A stretch of DNA of 64,000 nt. It comes from Synchiropus splendidus (lineage: Eukaryota > Chordata > Actinopteri > Syngnathiformes > Callionymidae). A program made the translations under genes and the position numbers. Shown here piece by piece: positions 27,401 to 41,200 of the stretch. The notes under the pieces are model-generated. The model was not told the origin of the DNA, did no database searches, and saw nothing but the letters and a program-made list of their open reading frames with translations. Within the stretch, counting starts at the first letter, position 1; every line of letters begins with the position of its first letter. The stretch covers positions 14,535,501 through 14,599,500 of the forward strand of contig NC_071336.1 in assembly GCF_027744825.2 (NCBI RefSeq). Direction: 5' to 3'.

Positions 27401-30400
27401 TTGTCAAGAGGTCAGCGATCAAGAGAGGTGAAGAGGAGAGTGCAGTGAAGCGTCTGGGGGTGGTCAGTGTCAGGAGAGGAGCAGCAAGAATGAAAGGGGA
27501 GCTTTAAAGGACGCTAGTGAGACCTGCCAGTTTAGAGACGGCAGCTCTGACACAGACATGAGGCAGAGGTGCCAGAGATGAAAATTGTTAGGGCAAACTC
27601 CGAGGGTTTGGACACCTGGAGAGAAGAGACAGGGAATATGTTGGAAATGGAAGTACCAAGTGAAAGATTGTGAGGCAGGCGAGTGTGAGGTTCATGGGCG
27701 TAATAAAGGAGGGCATGAAGATGATAGGTGAGATCAGAGATGATGATCACAGTTGGTTTAGCTGGAGGAGCCAGGCTCGCTGCATCCTCCAATGAGAAAT
27801 GGAGAAGAAGTCTTGTCTCGGTCAGATTGAGTTGTTACTTGCGCATAACTGTACGTATCAGTGTCACCACTTGATCACATGCTGATGTGCGATCCTACAG
27901 AAATCCTGGAGAGTCTCTTGCCTTTTCTGCATGATAAGGTTGAACAGATTTCAAGGGGCACTTTTCCTCCAAGTTATTTTCTGCAGCGTCCTCACACGTT
28001 TCTGAGAAGTAACCTATGCTTTTCAGAGTGAGAGAAATAATATTGGGTCACATTGCAGAAGATGCTGAAGTAATGACTTGAGGCATTATTATACCGTGCA
28101 GTAGCAGTAACACAAAGTTAGATGCTGTCCACTCTCATGGTGTGGGTGAGAGACGAGCCACCCTGCATCCTCACAGCTGCCGACAGTCTAATATGTGTGG
28201 TTTTGTTATACGTGGACCTGAGTGGTACTGCACGTGTCATTTCAAGTCCCCCGAGTTTTCTTCTATTCTCTGTCGCTCCTCATGTCCTTCCTCACTCGCT
28301 CTTCCCATCTGTCTTCCACTCCCCCCTCCCTCGGAACACTTCCTCAATCTCTCTTTTTTGCCTTCTTTATTTCTTCATCTCTCTTTTTTTTCGGTGACAT
28401 TCCTGTCCAGAGCTGAGGGTGTCATCCTAGCTTTCTGCTGACTCGGAGGTACACACACCCACACCACATACAGGAAAATACACACACTGACACCCACACA
28501 CACTCCAGCTGTTGAGAGTGGAGGCGTTTATTGGATTGTCTGTGTCCTCTGTTTGGATAAGGAGAAAGAAAAGAGGCAGTACAAGACGAAGGAATAAAGG
28601 AGGGAACCAAGGAGTGGCACTAGACGAACAGGGAAGACATGTGGGAAGAACACTACCATGAATAAGGCTAGACAATAATGATATCACGGATGATACTGGG
28701 GGAAAGGTAGGGGACACCCTGGGCAGATATCTGGTCCATCATTGTGCAATTTATGTTTTATTTAATTTAATAGAAATATCCTTGTCAACAACATTAGTAT
28801 GTTTGACACATAGTAGTTTAGCGTGGACCTTGTATCATACGCACCGTATGTTCCCTGAAAGTTATATTCATTGAGTGATTTAGCTGTTTTATTCTAATTT
28901 TTTTCTGAGTTAAAACAGAACAAACCAAAACCAAAAAATGACTTCAACTCATTTGAGGCAAACCTTTTCACTTGCCACAGTTACCTTGCTCTTCTCTGAG
29001 ACTCATGTTGCTAATTGAATGTTCTCATGCGTCCCGGGGGCTGAGATGTGACCCCATTTAATTTAAAAAGAGATTTGAACCTTGGTGGTGTTTCCCTAAG
29101 TGAGTCTGAAGATGAACTGCAACGACCTGAGACAGTAAGGGGAGAACGATGGAGATAAAAGATGGTGGACGCCCCGAAAGAGAGGGAGAGAACAATGGCG
29201 GAGGAGCGGAATGATGGCCGGTGAAAGAGGGAAAGATGAGCGGAGAGTAACGTGAAGGAAGAGATGAAAGATGACAGGCTGCAAACGGGCGTAGCAAAGA
29301 GAGAGAGACGTGGCTAGAGATGGAAGATGTATCGTGGAGTAAAAGGGGGTAGGGCAGGGGTGTGAAAAAGAGAGTGAATGTGTTTGAGGAAAGAGATGAC
29401 ATGGCGCTGAAGAAGAGGAGGAGGTGGAGGAGAAGAAGAGGTGCGCGTCCTTGCACTGTCAGGGGCGATCGATGGCACATCATTTACATTACACTGACTT
29501 AACTGCGGGGAGAGATGGAGAGGGGGAGGAAGAGATTGATAGAGAGTGGGAGGGAGGAAAGGACAGGTGGAGGAAGAGGAGCGAGGGATGGGCCGAGGTG
29601 AAGAATGGAGAGTCGGAGGGGCAGAAAATTAACTACAGTTGAAAAGAGATGAAGGGATGGTGGAATTGATTTGAAGACGCTGGGCAAGTGGCTTTCTCTC
29701 GACCCTCCTTTTGGTTTTTACGTCTTCTCCCTGCTTCTTTTATCCCGTTCACCAAATGAGCTCCGATTAGCCATGATTCAGTCATTCACCCAATTGTTTT
29801 ATAGCTTCAAAGTTTCTCCTGGCCGCAACAACTTTGACAGGCGATACCTCACTGGCTACTTTCACTCGCTCTCCTCTCAAGTTTTGGGTGGGCACTAGAG
29901 CGCGTCCCACTGCAAGACCAATAGTGGGATCAGTAAGTGCTGATATTTTTGATCATCGGTGAAACAACTAAATTAACACGACCCAACCATTTTGACTGAA
30001 TGCAACGTGTCCATATGCTCCTTCCTCCTCACCTCCCAGCTTCTTGGATTTGTCCAACAGTCATTCAGACATTCTTACTGCACAGGTTTTTCAATCCACC
30101 GCTGGATCTTTCCTGACCCGACTGCGTGAATCCCTGAGAGCCGCCTCTCTCACACCGCTTATTCAGTGTCAGACAGACATCTTAAATCAAAATAAAATCC
30201 TTCATCACACCAAATAGTCCACTTACAGCTGCAGGCTTCTACCTTGCAGCAACTGAAACAAAGCGACCGTCACACCTTCCCAGTTGATCCACAGGCTCAT
30301 TAACCAAGCTCTGTAGTTGAAAGTTTCCTTACGTGTTTGATGTCAGGAAAAACTCTAACTTTATTCGTTAATACGTCATTTAATACGTTCAAATCTCACT

Positions 30401-32002
30401 TTGTATGATCAACAGAGTTAGTCATGACACGTCAACGTGATAGGTTGCAACTCCACTTCTATGCCACAGCTGACTCCTTTTGTTTCTCCGCGAAACTACA
30501 CGACAAAGATGACTGCAATGCTTTTGCTTGCAAACTGATAAAGCTGAAGAGAGACACTGTAGCTTTTGTTCATGAAACAACTTAAACCAGTTTTATCTTT
30601 CACTCGCCTTGTTGCCCATGGAATGTAATTTAACCAAAAACTTCTTTTTAAAAACGCTTTGGCAGACTGTTGCGCACATTGCAAACAAGTGATTAAGATC
30701 CTCACTACCTGTCACCAGGTTTTTTGACTAAAGGCCCTGTGTCCACTTCCTGTGAGCTTTTCTGACACGCTTGAGCAGTCAACTAATCATCGAACCATTA
30801 AACTTTCAAAATCAAAATATCACAATTAAAATATCGCGAATCAATTTGCAGAGCCTTTTATAATAATAATAATAATAATTTGTACGTTTTATTGTATTTT
30901 TATGGAGACTCGGGTTTGAAAAGACCTCACACCTGTATACATTATCAAGCATGGTGCCACTTCTCTCTTTCAACCTTACATTGGCTCAAATTCTGATCAT
31001 ATATTTTTAGAATAATAGAAGTGTTATTGACAAGGCTAATTGCATCAGCAATGAATTGTGTGTCATCCATGCTTAAGCGTCAAGAATAGAAGAAGTGAAA
31101 TTCATTGACAAAATGAATCCCATCTGTGTTGTTATCTGCAGTTTGACACAACACTGCGGCGAATATACCTGCAGCTTCTCCTGGCGTGTCTTGCAAAAAC
31201 ATATAAACTTATGACTGCGTCATCAATGTTACCCATTGTTTATACCTCCTGCATGTACAGTATGTTTTGTTTTTCACTGTCAGTTTGTTGGCAAAACATC
31301 CGAAAAAGTTCTGCACGTTTCAAGGAAACTTTGCGGAAATATTGATAGTGAGAGAAGGAGCAATTTTGGTGACGTTTAGAACGACCAGCTGCGTCCAGTT
31401 GACACCAAACAGCCACTGCCATCTCACCCAAAGAGCAGCTTGAGTTGCTGGGTTTGTGTTGGGTTGTGTGCGCTTAGCTAACTTGAATTTGATGATGAAT
31501 AATAACTGAATTGATGCCACATGGTGGCCACATGGTTAGCACTCTCGCCCATAGGTGGGAATGGTTATCTATATGTGTGTTACCCTGTGTCCCGCTCGGC
31601 CGATGCTAACATTGGCACACGCTCTTCTATTTTTTTATTCGATCATTTGAACGATGTTTTAAAGCAGCGCACTCCTTGCTTCCCTTCTGTTTCCATACGT
31701 GGCATTCCTTCTCGACACGCTACATTGAAAACTTCCTGTTGTTTTACTTTGTTATAGAGAGCTTCAAAGCAGGGAGGGATGTGTGCTATGGCTGTCCCTC
31801 TTAAATGCTAACATACGAGTGTGTAGCACGTGTGTGTGCGTGTGCGCCTGCTGCATGAATTGTCCTTCTGTGTGTGTTTGCCCACATGCCTAGGAAGTAA
31901 GGTAATGACGCTTTAAGCCATCACACACTCGCGCAGGCATGCAGACACACGTTAGCCCATCGACCTGTATAACTTGTCTCGTCAGCGATTGTGTGTCGCT
32001 TA

Positions 32003-32049
<47 letters not shown>

Positions 32050-32235
32050 TGTCTGTGTGATGTGTTTAATATTTAATGGATGCTGGTTAAAAATGCAGGA
32101 GTGTTTTTGTCTTCTGTCCCGTTGCACACCTGTTCCTCTGAAGAAAGAGAAACTGTGAGGATGGAAGGATGAAAGGATGACGAAAGTATATGTGATGGAT
32201 GGTATGTAGAGTGTGTAGTAATGTATATATATTTA

Positions 32236-32276
<41 letters not shown>

Positions 32277-35200
32277 TGTATATGTCTGTATATATACAGA
32301 CATTTTACATGAGGTAGAAAGACAAACTGCAGTTTCAATAACAGGAGATAGCAGGAAGAAAGCGATAGATGACAAGAAAGGAGAGCGGTGTCATCAGGTA
32401 ATCAATAAACTTTGTTCCACTCTGCATTTTAAGGTAATTTTATTCCTGCCTCATTATTTTCGCTCTATTTCTCTGATCAACCGATACTTCTGATCTGCCC
32501 ACCTGATTCTCTCCATCACTAAAAGTCATTCTTTCTTCAAAATAAAAAGAGAATACGGAGTTGGAAAAAAAAAAAAAAAGAACGAGTGCAAACACACAAT
32601 GAAGTCATTCATCTGTCCAATCAAAGCGGCGGAAGCCCAGAGGAAAGTAAACATCCATCTCCTCTTCTATCTCTCCCTCTTCCTTGTCCTGCGAGCGTGT
32701 GAGTGTCCATGATGATGATGTGTGTGTCTGCGTTCGTTTGGGAAGACATATACAGTATGGCATTTTCCTGGTGTCTCTTTAAAAAGAATAGATCGTTCCT
32801 CTGCTTGGAAACAAAGTCCGAAGGCACATGCGCCACTGGATGAGGATGAAAAGGTGTGACAGGATTTATGACGGGTGAGAGACAGGGAGCAGGCAGAGGG
32901 GGAGGAGGTGGGAATGCAGATGGATGGACTGAACGTAATGAAAAACAAAAAAAGGAAGATATAAATAAAGTCCGCTGGTGTACTCAATAGGCTGATGTGT
33001 ATTTGCTTATCTTTTTTTTTTTTTGCACTAACCTTTAAGTTTCCTGAGAAGACACTATCAAGCAGGGTGTTGGAAAGAGGAACTATTTGAATAATCAACA
33101 CCACAAAATGAAAATGAAATTGAATCGATGCATCATTCAGTTTGAGGGGTTTTGGAAACATGGGTGACACGTCATATGGTAGCACGGTTACATGGTGGCA
33201 TGGGCTGTAGGTTTGAAGTGAGTTTGTCCCTTATCTGAGGTTCCTTTCTGTGACCATGTTCTTGTGGAAGTTTCCTGGGGGTACTGCGTTTTCCTCCACA
33301 GTCTTAAAACACTAGAATTTCTACATCGTAGTTAGGTTTCAGTTCTTTCTTTCTTTTTTTTAATTAAAAGCATTTTTTTTCTTTTGTTTGTTCTCCTCCT
33401 TTTTCTTCTTTACCGTCCTCTTTATGCTTTGCTTTTTTGTGAAATGAACAACTATATAAGACACTCTTAACGGACATTTCAACTTTTTTATGCCTATAAC
33501 TACGTAAATAAAATGTAAAAAATAAAATAAAATAAAAAAAGGTGGACCCTGTTGCATTTTGGTACCACTGTTGTATGACTACATCTGTGTCAGTGCCCTT
33601 GTGAGTTGTGAATGAACAATGAAGACAGTTCAGAGGTTAAATCCACACAGTACTGCATGTACAGTATGACAGGGCAAGTCAATGGTATTTCTGGTAGAGG
33701 AGCCTGATGATGTATGGGTATCTATATTGCAAGATCAAAACATCTGAAATATCTCTTCAGCAGCAGCGTAAACTGAAACTGTCCAGTACTGCACATTTAG
33801 ACTTCCAAGGTTGATGGCAGTACAGCTGTTGTTGTTTTTTTCTTAACCGTCAATGTAGGTTTCTGGGTTCTAAAGAAACATTTACCTGTCATTTATTCAA
33901 ATTTCTTTTTTGATATTTGGCCAGTTTGACAGTGCGATCCTACATGTACAGTAAGTGATCCACCAAGTTTCTGTGTAGATGATAGGTCTTATTTTTTCCC
34001 CCATTTTTATTGCTGTTTTACTTAATTAATTTTTTTTTAATGCGGAGGTACACATTGAGATGTGGGTCATTTATGAGTAAGGAGTAGGTGGGGTTTAACC
34101 TCGTGCAAATCTTTATTTTTGATGAAGACGATGCATATGTTTGCTGTTTTATTGGTGTGCCCATGGTTTTCCACGGACCTTAAATATGGTCATCGATTCC
34201 GCAAAAAGCACCTCTCACTTCACGGTGTACTCCAGTAATTTTCACAGCCAAAGTTTTTGTTTTTCTCATCTCTGCAGGAGGGGAGAGAGTTAAGCCAGCA
34301 AGCAGCTAGTGTGACAGGCAGAAACATCAGACAAGGAACCCAATCTAAGAGTTGGGTCCAGCATGAATCTCGGTGGCAGAGTATTGAAACAGAAAACCGA
34401 TAAGCGAGAAAATGACAACAAAAAGAGGGAAACGAGCCGAAGTAATGGAGGAGCAGAGTGACGGAGATAAAAGAAAGGACGCAGAGCAAGATGAAAGATT
34501 TTAGTTAAAGAGCGTTGACCCCTCGCTCTGCCCTGGGTATTGACCGCAGCAGGCTTTGATAAACTACATTGTGTGTGTATGTTGGACCGAGTGTGTGCGC
34601 GTGTGTGTGTGACCTCTGCACGTTCCCCGCTAAATCAATCTGTCAAATGTGTTAGCGAGTCTGTGCTTATTCACCGCCATGCCTGTTTGTGCATGTGTGT
34701 GTTGCTGTGTGTGTGTGTGTGACCGACCCTGACCGTCCATCAGAGCCAATGACGGAGTATTGATCAAGGCTCTGTCGCCATAGAAACGGCCATTTGGGAG
34801 GACAAGCGAGGGTGCGTGTGTCAAAGTGGGAAGACTTACTTCAAGGTGGCTCATCAGATCATTGAGCGTGTGTGCACGTGTGTGCGGATGAGTGTGTGTT
34901 AAATGTCAGCACTATATTTTCTATTCGTGGCATGTTTGTGCTCTTGGACAATTAAAAGGTCATCAAATAACCAAAAAAACATCAGCAGCAGTCGTTTTTC
35001 AGTCTAGTTAACGTTGGTAAATCCCTGGTCAGGTATTTATAAGGAAGGACTTTAGTTACTGTGAACAAGAGCTCAAACTTGAGTCCGGTTTTCCAGGAAA
35101 CACTCTGAATAAACTAGGAACTAGTAGGGATTAAGTGCTTTGCTCAACATCACTATAAACCCCTTTAAATAAGCGACATTCTTTTTTTTCCGTGACTTCT

Positions 35201-38200
35201 TGCGCATACCAATGGAGCGTCATGATGATATGCATTTTGGGGTTAAAGGTCAGGAGTCTACCTGTCGTCTTATAGTTGGGCATTGTGTGAAACAATGTTG
35301 CTGGGAATGAATGGCTCAATAGATTTGTTTCACTGTTGAAGGGTTTGAATGCACTCAGTGTGCTGGTTGAACAAATAAATATAGGTCATGGAACCACGTG
35401 TGTGTGTATACACTTGAGTTGTGTGTGTGTATTCCATTTGTCTGGTGTTTGTGACCTGCTCTTTGTTCTTCTGCTCAGTGCGGTAAGGAGAGTGGACCAT
35501 TGACGAGGATTAATGCCCAACATATGGCAACCCTACGGGACACATGCACACCCACACACGAGCAACACACACACCTACGAAGGCATGTGCACAGACACCC
35601 ACATATACACACAAAACCACAGTCATTTCTCTGAACAAAGAAGTGTAAGGCTAATGAGAAGGCAATATCATGTGTCCTTTGCACACACACACTGGAGGAG
35701 ATACACACACTCCTCATTGTTGCACATGGATGGATGCAAATGAACACACACCTCCATACGCTCACACACACACACAGGTACTGTAACATGTAGCCATTGT
35801 GTATGTGTGGAAGCTGAAAGGTAGCAGGAGGGTTGTTGACGGAACGGCTTTTAGGTCTGAATGCAAACACCTGTGTGCGTGTGTACGTGTGTGTGCGTAC
35901 ATGTGTGTGAGTTGTATAGATCCCCGTGTTTGACACAAGGAGGGTGAAGCAGAGTTCAGAGGAAAAGTGAAGGTTCATGTTTTTCCTTTCTTCATGCTCC
36001 TCTGCCTTTTTGCTCTCCCTCTCTTGAGTGTGTGTGTGTGTGTGTGTGTGATTTTATCACGTATACAGTCACACCCCAAAAACATGTTCAGATATTTTCT
36101 TACAGAGTCTTTTTACACTCCCTTCTCACGATCCCACTGGGAAATGACCAGTTTACTTCCATCTTCCTGGAACACTCTGGTCCAGACACAGCGGCTATTT
36201 CTGCTCAATGTTTTGACCGAAACCTTTTTAATAACACTTTGGCAGACTGTTTAGCATTTTGTTCTGCGTACACTGCTAACAAGTGATTAACTGCGGGACA
36301 CAATATCACTTGTAACCCCTGAACACCAAGCAGATCCAACTGGCGTCAAATAGTTTGGATCGCATCATGAACCAAGACAGATTGCCACATTGTCTGCAAG
36401 AGCACATTCAGTGGAACCTCAGACCAAAAGAGGTGCGACAGACATCTGTTGGTGACGTAGAAGTGGTGGATATAAGTGGATGATCATGGCTGAAAATGAA
36501 AAATCTGTGTCAAGGGGTTAAACATGAATATAAGTTCATTCAACTTCAGAATTTATTTTTTTAGGAAGTTGTTTTCATGTGATCAGCTGGAAATATGATC
36601 CCACTTTCTACATGGCGTGACACTCCTACTTCACTCATACTACAAGTCCCATAATACACTGCAATAGTTTAAAGCACCCAATTCTGCGTTGCCACCATTT
36701 CTTTCCTATGGATGTGCACTCCACAGTAGTAATAGCGGTCATGAAAAAAACACAAGGTTTACTCTTAGTAATGGCAGAGCTGAACCAAGTCATAAACAAC
36801 ATAAACTCATACAGGTCAGCAATATTCTATATTCACAGGAACAGACTGGGAGTATACAATTTTAACTCTGTGGAGCTGAATGAACACTCTCACTAGGAAG
36901 GCGTCAAATATCGAATTGTCCAATGTTGATGCCAAAGTGTCACAGTAGAGATGTGTCCTTTCCCCGTGTGACTATCAAACGGAGGTGTCCTTTGGATGTG
37001 TTGGGGTTGACGGTCATCACGATTACGGCTGGCTTTAGTTGTTACTTGGTATTTATGTGCACTACCTGATCATATGAGCCAAGTGACATGAACACAATTG
37101 TCCTGAATGAAGGAGCGCTACCAAATGGCTAAAGCCTAATCCCAACTGCCTACAGCATTGAGAAACACTGGCAATGTGTTTCAATTAAAGCCTAATGCAT
37201 CAACATGCATCCCACGGGCGACTCTTCTGTGTCACTCTGGGACGTGAAAACCCCCCTGAGAGGGCGTGTTCAAGTTTATACAGTACAATACAAAGTACTT
37301 TAAACACTCATTTAATTCAGAGATCGCATTTTTATGACGGGTTTGCACTGACATGAGCCCAAAATGAAATTGATCCGAAACACAGTGTGAAGCCAACGTC
37401 TTAAACCCACCTGGCAAAACATTTAGGACCACAGTTTATGAAAACAGTATTCCGAAATCTTAGCTTGAATGGATGGTGTACTCTACAGACTTCCACCGTA
37501 TTCCACCGTGGTAGATTTTCCCAGCCTAAGAGGAGATGTCTGCTCTGTTTTGTAGCTATGTGGTCATGAAAGACTTGCTGTGTCAGTGCTCCCAAGCTGT
37601 CAGTGAAGCAGGACTCTTACCTTTAAGGAGGACTGTTAAGGAGGACCGTTAAAGACATGCTTCCCCGTTCTCCTGACCGCCAACCCTCCAATTACTGGAT
37701 GACATGCTCAACCACTTGAGCCTCTGTCTCCCCTTTTTTTCCTTCAAGAATATGCACAGTTGCTTGTAAATGCCTATTCAGAGCAGCAACTCACTCACAG
37801 GTGCACACACGCTATTGTACACCTTTCAAAGACGGCATGTACTGGATGCCTCGTCCTGCATGGAGTAAAGTTTGTGCAGTTTTCCTGAGCTTTCTTTCTT
37901 ACTAGCCACTAACACCGCAAAAGGCCGAATAGAGTAAAATCCAAGTTAAAAATATGACAAGGATTTTTTTTATGTCATTTGCACTTGACATTTTATTTGA
38001 TCTAATTTAGGCCTCTATTATTGTGTTCTTTTGTTCGGTTCTATTTTCATCGAGTGAAGCAGCAGCAATGTCCTGTATGGGTTTTTGGTTGCCTCTCTTT
38101 TTCTCGCTCTCTAGGTGTAAATGACTTTGGACTGCCATCTGTTACTTAGCCTCCCTGCAGAGAGTTGGCCTGCATGCACACCTACTCGAAGTCTGTGTGT

Positions 38201-41200
38201 GTGAGAGAGGTAGAGAGACTGTGTACTTCCCTCTATGTTCCGTGACATGCTTGCTTGCTGCTACATTCACTTGAATCACTGCACATGCATAATATACTGG
38301 CTTCTGTGCATACATTTGGGGAGGCGGTCATCTTGTGTATGTGTGATAATGCTGTTGTGTATACTGACTGGTTTTCTGATGTAAAACATACTTTCGAATG
38401 TTTGGGTCGAAAAAAAAACCTCATAATGTTGCAATCACCATATGTTAGCCTGCGACAAAGCACAGGTGGGAAAAAAGGAGAAAGCTACACACACAAATGG
38501 GAATCTTTTTCATGTCATCCTCAGGTAGAATTCCAAGAAGAGCAACAGAATAATGAAAAAAAGAATAATAAATGAACTGACGTGTGCTTTCAAATGGTTT
38601 TAATGAATGCGTTTCTGTGTTTAGTCTTATATGTCCTTTATCTACTCTGCCTGGTTTCCAACAGATTGTGCGCCTTTGTATGTGTGTGTAGCGTCGCCAC
38701 TCTGAGGTCACAGTGGGGTTGAACAAGTGCAGAGCAATTGATCTGTTAAAAAGTGTGGCTTATTCTCGAATGTGGCGATGTCAGTGGCTTTTACTGGATT
38801 TGATGCATTTCGAGTGTGAAAATGTCACAAAGAAATTCAAGCTTGTCTCGTCCCCCAGAGACGCCACACCGAGACAGGCAGACCAGTCAGATGTCTGCGC
38901 CGTGTCAAACAACTTTCTGTTGTTATTCTGCGTTTGAATATATGCTGTCAAAGGTTTTAAGACATCATTGATTCACTGCTCGCTTTAATGAGTTTTTCTT
39001 TGCTTCAGAGAACCTTTCAACAGGTTCTATTAAAATCTGTTCAATAAAGTCCCGCTGACAGACAAATCCCCGGAAAGTACATTCACGCAATGAAAAAAAG
39101 TGACTCTGTGATAAAACTTGAGTCTGTGTTTGGATACATTTCTGTGTCACAGCACTGAATGTGGTTTTGTGGTTTTGCCCTGCAGCTCTCGTCCGGGTCG
39201 TCCTCCCAAACGTTGTTCTGGTGCAGGGATCCAGGAAAGCCCCAGGCTGCTGCACCCGGGCCTCCCAGGCCTTCTGTCGCCCAACCTGCTGTCACACACC
39301 GGTGAGGAAGAGACTGTTGTGTCATTCACTGCTTTTCAATGAAAGCATTTACATGGAAGTTATTTTGTTGCTATTCCTATGTAATATTGTTGATACTAAA
39401 GTAGCATTAGCATCAACACGTGTTAATAAACATAGACAACATGTTCAATGAACTGCTAAATCTGCATTCAAAGGTCCACCAAACTTGAATTTGGCCCACT
39501 GTATTCTCTCAATCTGCAGTCGCATAGCAAGCTACGTCAAGGGCACTTTGATTCAGATGAACTTAACTTCCATGTTTAGTTACGATGAATGATGAATAAT
39601 ATTCATCCAAGACACTGATTTTTTTTTTACTTTGATGGTGCAAGAGACTCAATTGCACACTGTACAAGCATCGTATGTTTGCCATGTTAGAAAATGCTTA
39701 TCATAAGTTTGGATCTGTTATTTTATCTGTTATCTGTTATTTTGCAGCAGTAACATAAAACCAGTTTTGAGTCTGTAATTGAATTATGATCTGTTTCTCA
39801 ATTTTGTTTAATGAAAAAATAACCTGTTACTTTACTATTACTACCAAATAAATCATATGTATTTGCTTAAATATCTAGCAAAAAAGAAAAAAGAAAAGAA
39901 GTTATGAAACATCAATTCCCATTTATATCAGTATTTCCTTTGAAAATTATTTTCCTTTCCAGACTTAAGTCGACTGATTTGTGGAGTTTAGCATCATTGT
40001 ATTGTAATATGTTTAATTTAGAAAACAACCACTCGAAGATGGAGATGCTGTACAGGCAGGACAAAGCAAAGTACTGTAAAGGAATAACTAAACGCAAAAC
40101 ACGATGGGGTCTCCAGTTTACTTATTTGCACCTATTTTCATATTACTTAATTATTTTATATCTTCAAAGATACGGCATAGACAAAGATTAAAGAGCCACT
40201 CCAAGTTGAAAAAAAGTTGATAAAAAGCAGCATGTGGCTCCACAGTTGTAGTACATGCGTGACACTAAATGAAAAAAAAGAAAAACTTTTTCTCTTCATG
40301 AATCTTTTCAAGAAGGCAGTAAAGAAGAGAAGGTTGGGCTGGAGGAAAAGAAGAAAGGAAGTAGGAATATGTCAAAAATGGGTGGAAAAAAAAGAGAAGA
40401 AGAAGAAGTGCAGACTGCATGATGGTGTGATGAATGACATGTCTCTCGGGTCCGACTCCTCCATCTGTCCATTCCTCCCTCCTGTTTTCCTCCCGCCTAT
40501 CGCTTCTTTTTGCTGCCATACCTGTCTTTCCAAACTTCAGACTCTCTCAATTCTCTCGCCCCACTTCTCTTCATCTTTCTTTGGTTACCCTACCTTCCTC
40601 TCACCTGCGCGATCCGCCCCACTCATCCTCAACATCATTTCCTCCTGATCTTCCCTCCGCGTCTTCCTACTTGTTTCCTCTCATCCTTCCATTCCTCTCT
40701 TGCCCCCTTGACTGCGACTGTTGCCTCCTCCTCTCCAGGATAAATAAAACATGCTTGTGTTTAGTGACATATGGACACGGCTCACTGTAGCATACTAATG
40801 ACACACACACAGACACTGATACACACACACATGCATGTGCCGATACGCACTTGTGCATGCTCATCTCAAGTATGTGTGTCTAGAAATCTGTGTGTGTTGT
40901 ACATAAGTAGATCCCAGAGAAAACATTTGCTCACTTATGATCGCTCATTAGCTTACGCGCACGCACACACACACGCGCACTCGCACATTAACACATGCAT
41001 ATTTGGCAGTTATCGGATGTTGCATTCCGCCTTGGTCACACACACACGCAGAGTTGGTCGACTTAGTGGCCCCACATCCATGGAGACACCACGTTGCCGG
41101 GGGAGACGGGCTGTTGTTTACGACCTCGCGGGCGCCACAGCCATGGGGGGCATTGGCCAATCACAGATGGACATTTATCACTGTTGGGGGAAAAAAAAAA

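Larger units (their letters stand above)
443..39185 (+). other. dach2: Intron 1 of dach2 (38.7 kb), no coding exon found
   Basis: The intron is bounded by GTCAGT and a TGCAG acceptor. Open frames inside it are short, or follow microsatellite and pyrimidine tracts, so none is called as a gene. Contents in order: A/T-rich DNA and a candidate element at 1065-1260; a CA repeat at 1781; hairpins at 4300 and 4715; mixed unique DNA to 10 kb; a pyrimidine-to-purine switch at 10060-10395; candidate elements near 10480, 12230, 13400, 16720, 18290, 19740, 21770, 24530 and 29740; an RTE-like remnant at 21030; a Tc1-like remnant at 26590; a second RTE-like remnant at 27410; GA-rich DNA at 29110-29660; and microsatellites at 32004 and 32240. 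Some vertebrate DACH2 proteins carry a short basic insert at this junction; I looked for a matching microexon by eye and did not find one. Confidence 0.85.

Noticed and set aside
32667..33185. 172-residue reverse open frame
   Set aside because: Low-complexity Phe/Ser-rich translation over pyrimidine-rich and repeat DNA; its upstream end lies beside a dispersed repeat.
35475..35978. 167-residue reverse open frame
   Set aside because: Composed of translated CA/TG microsatellite DNA.
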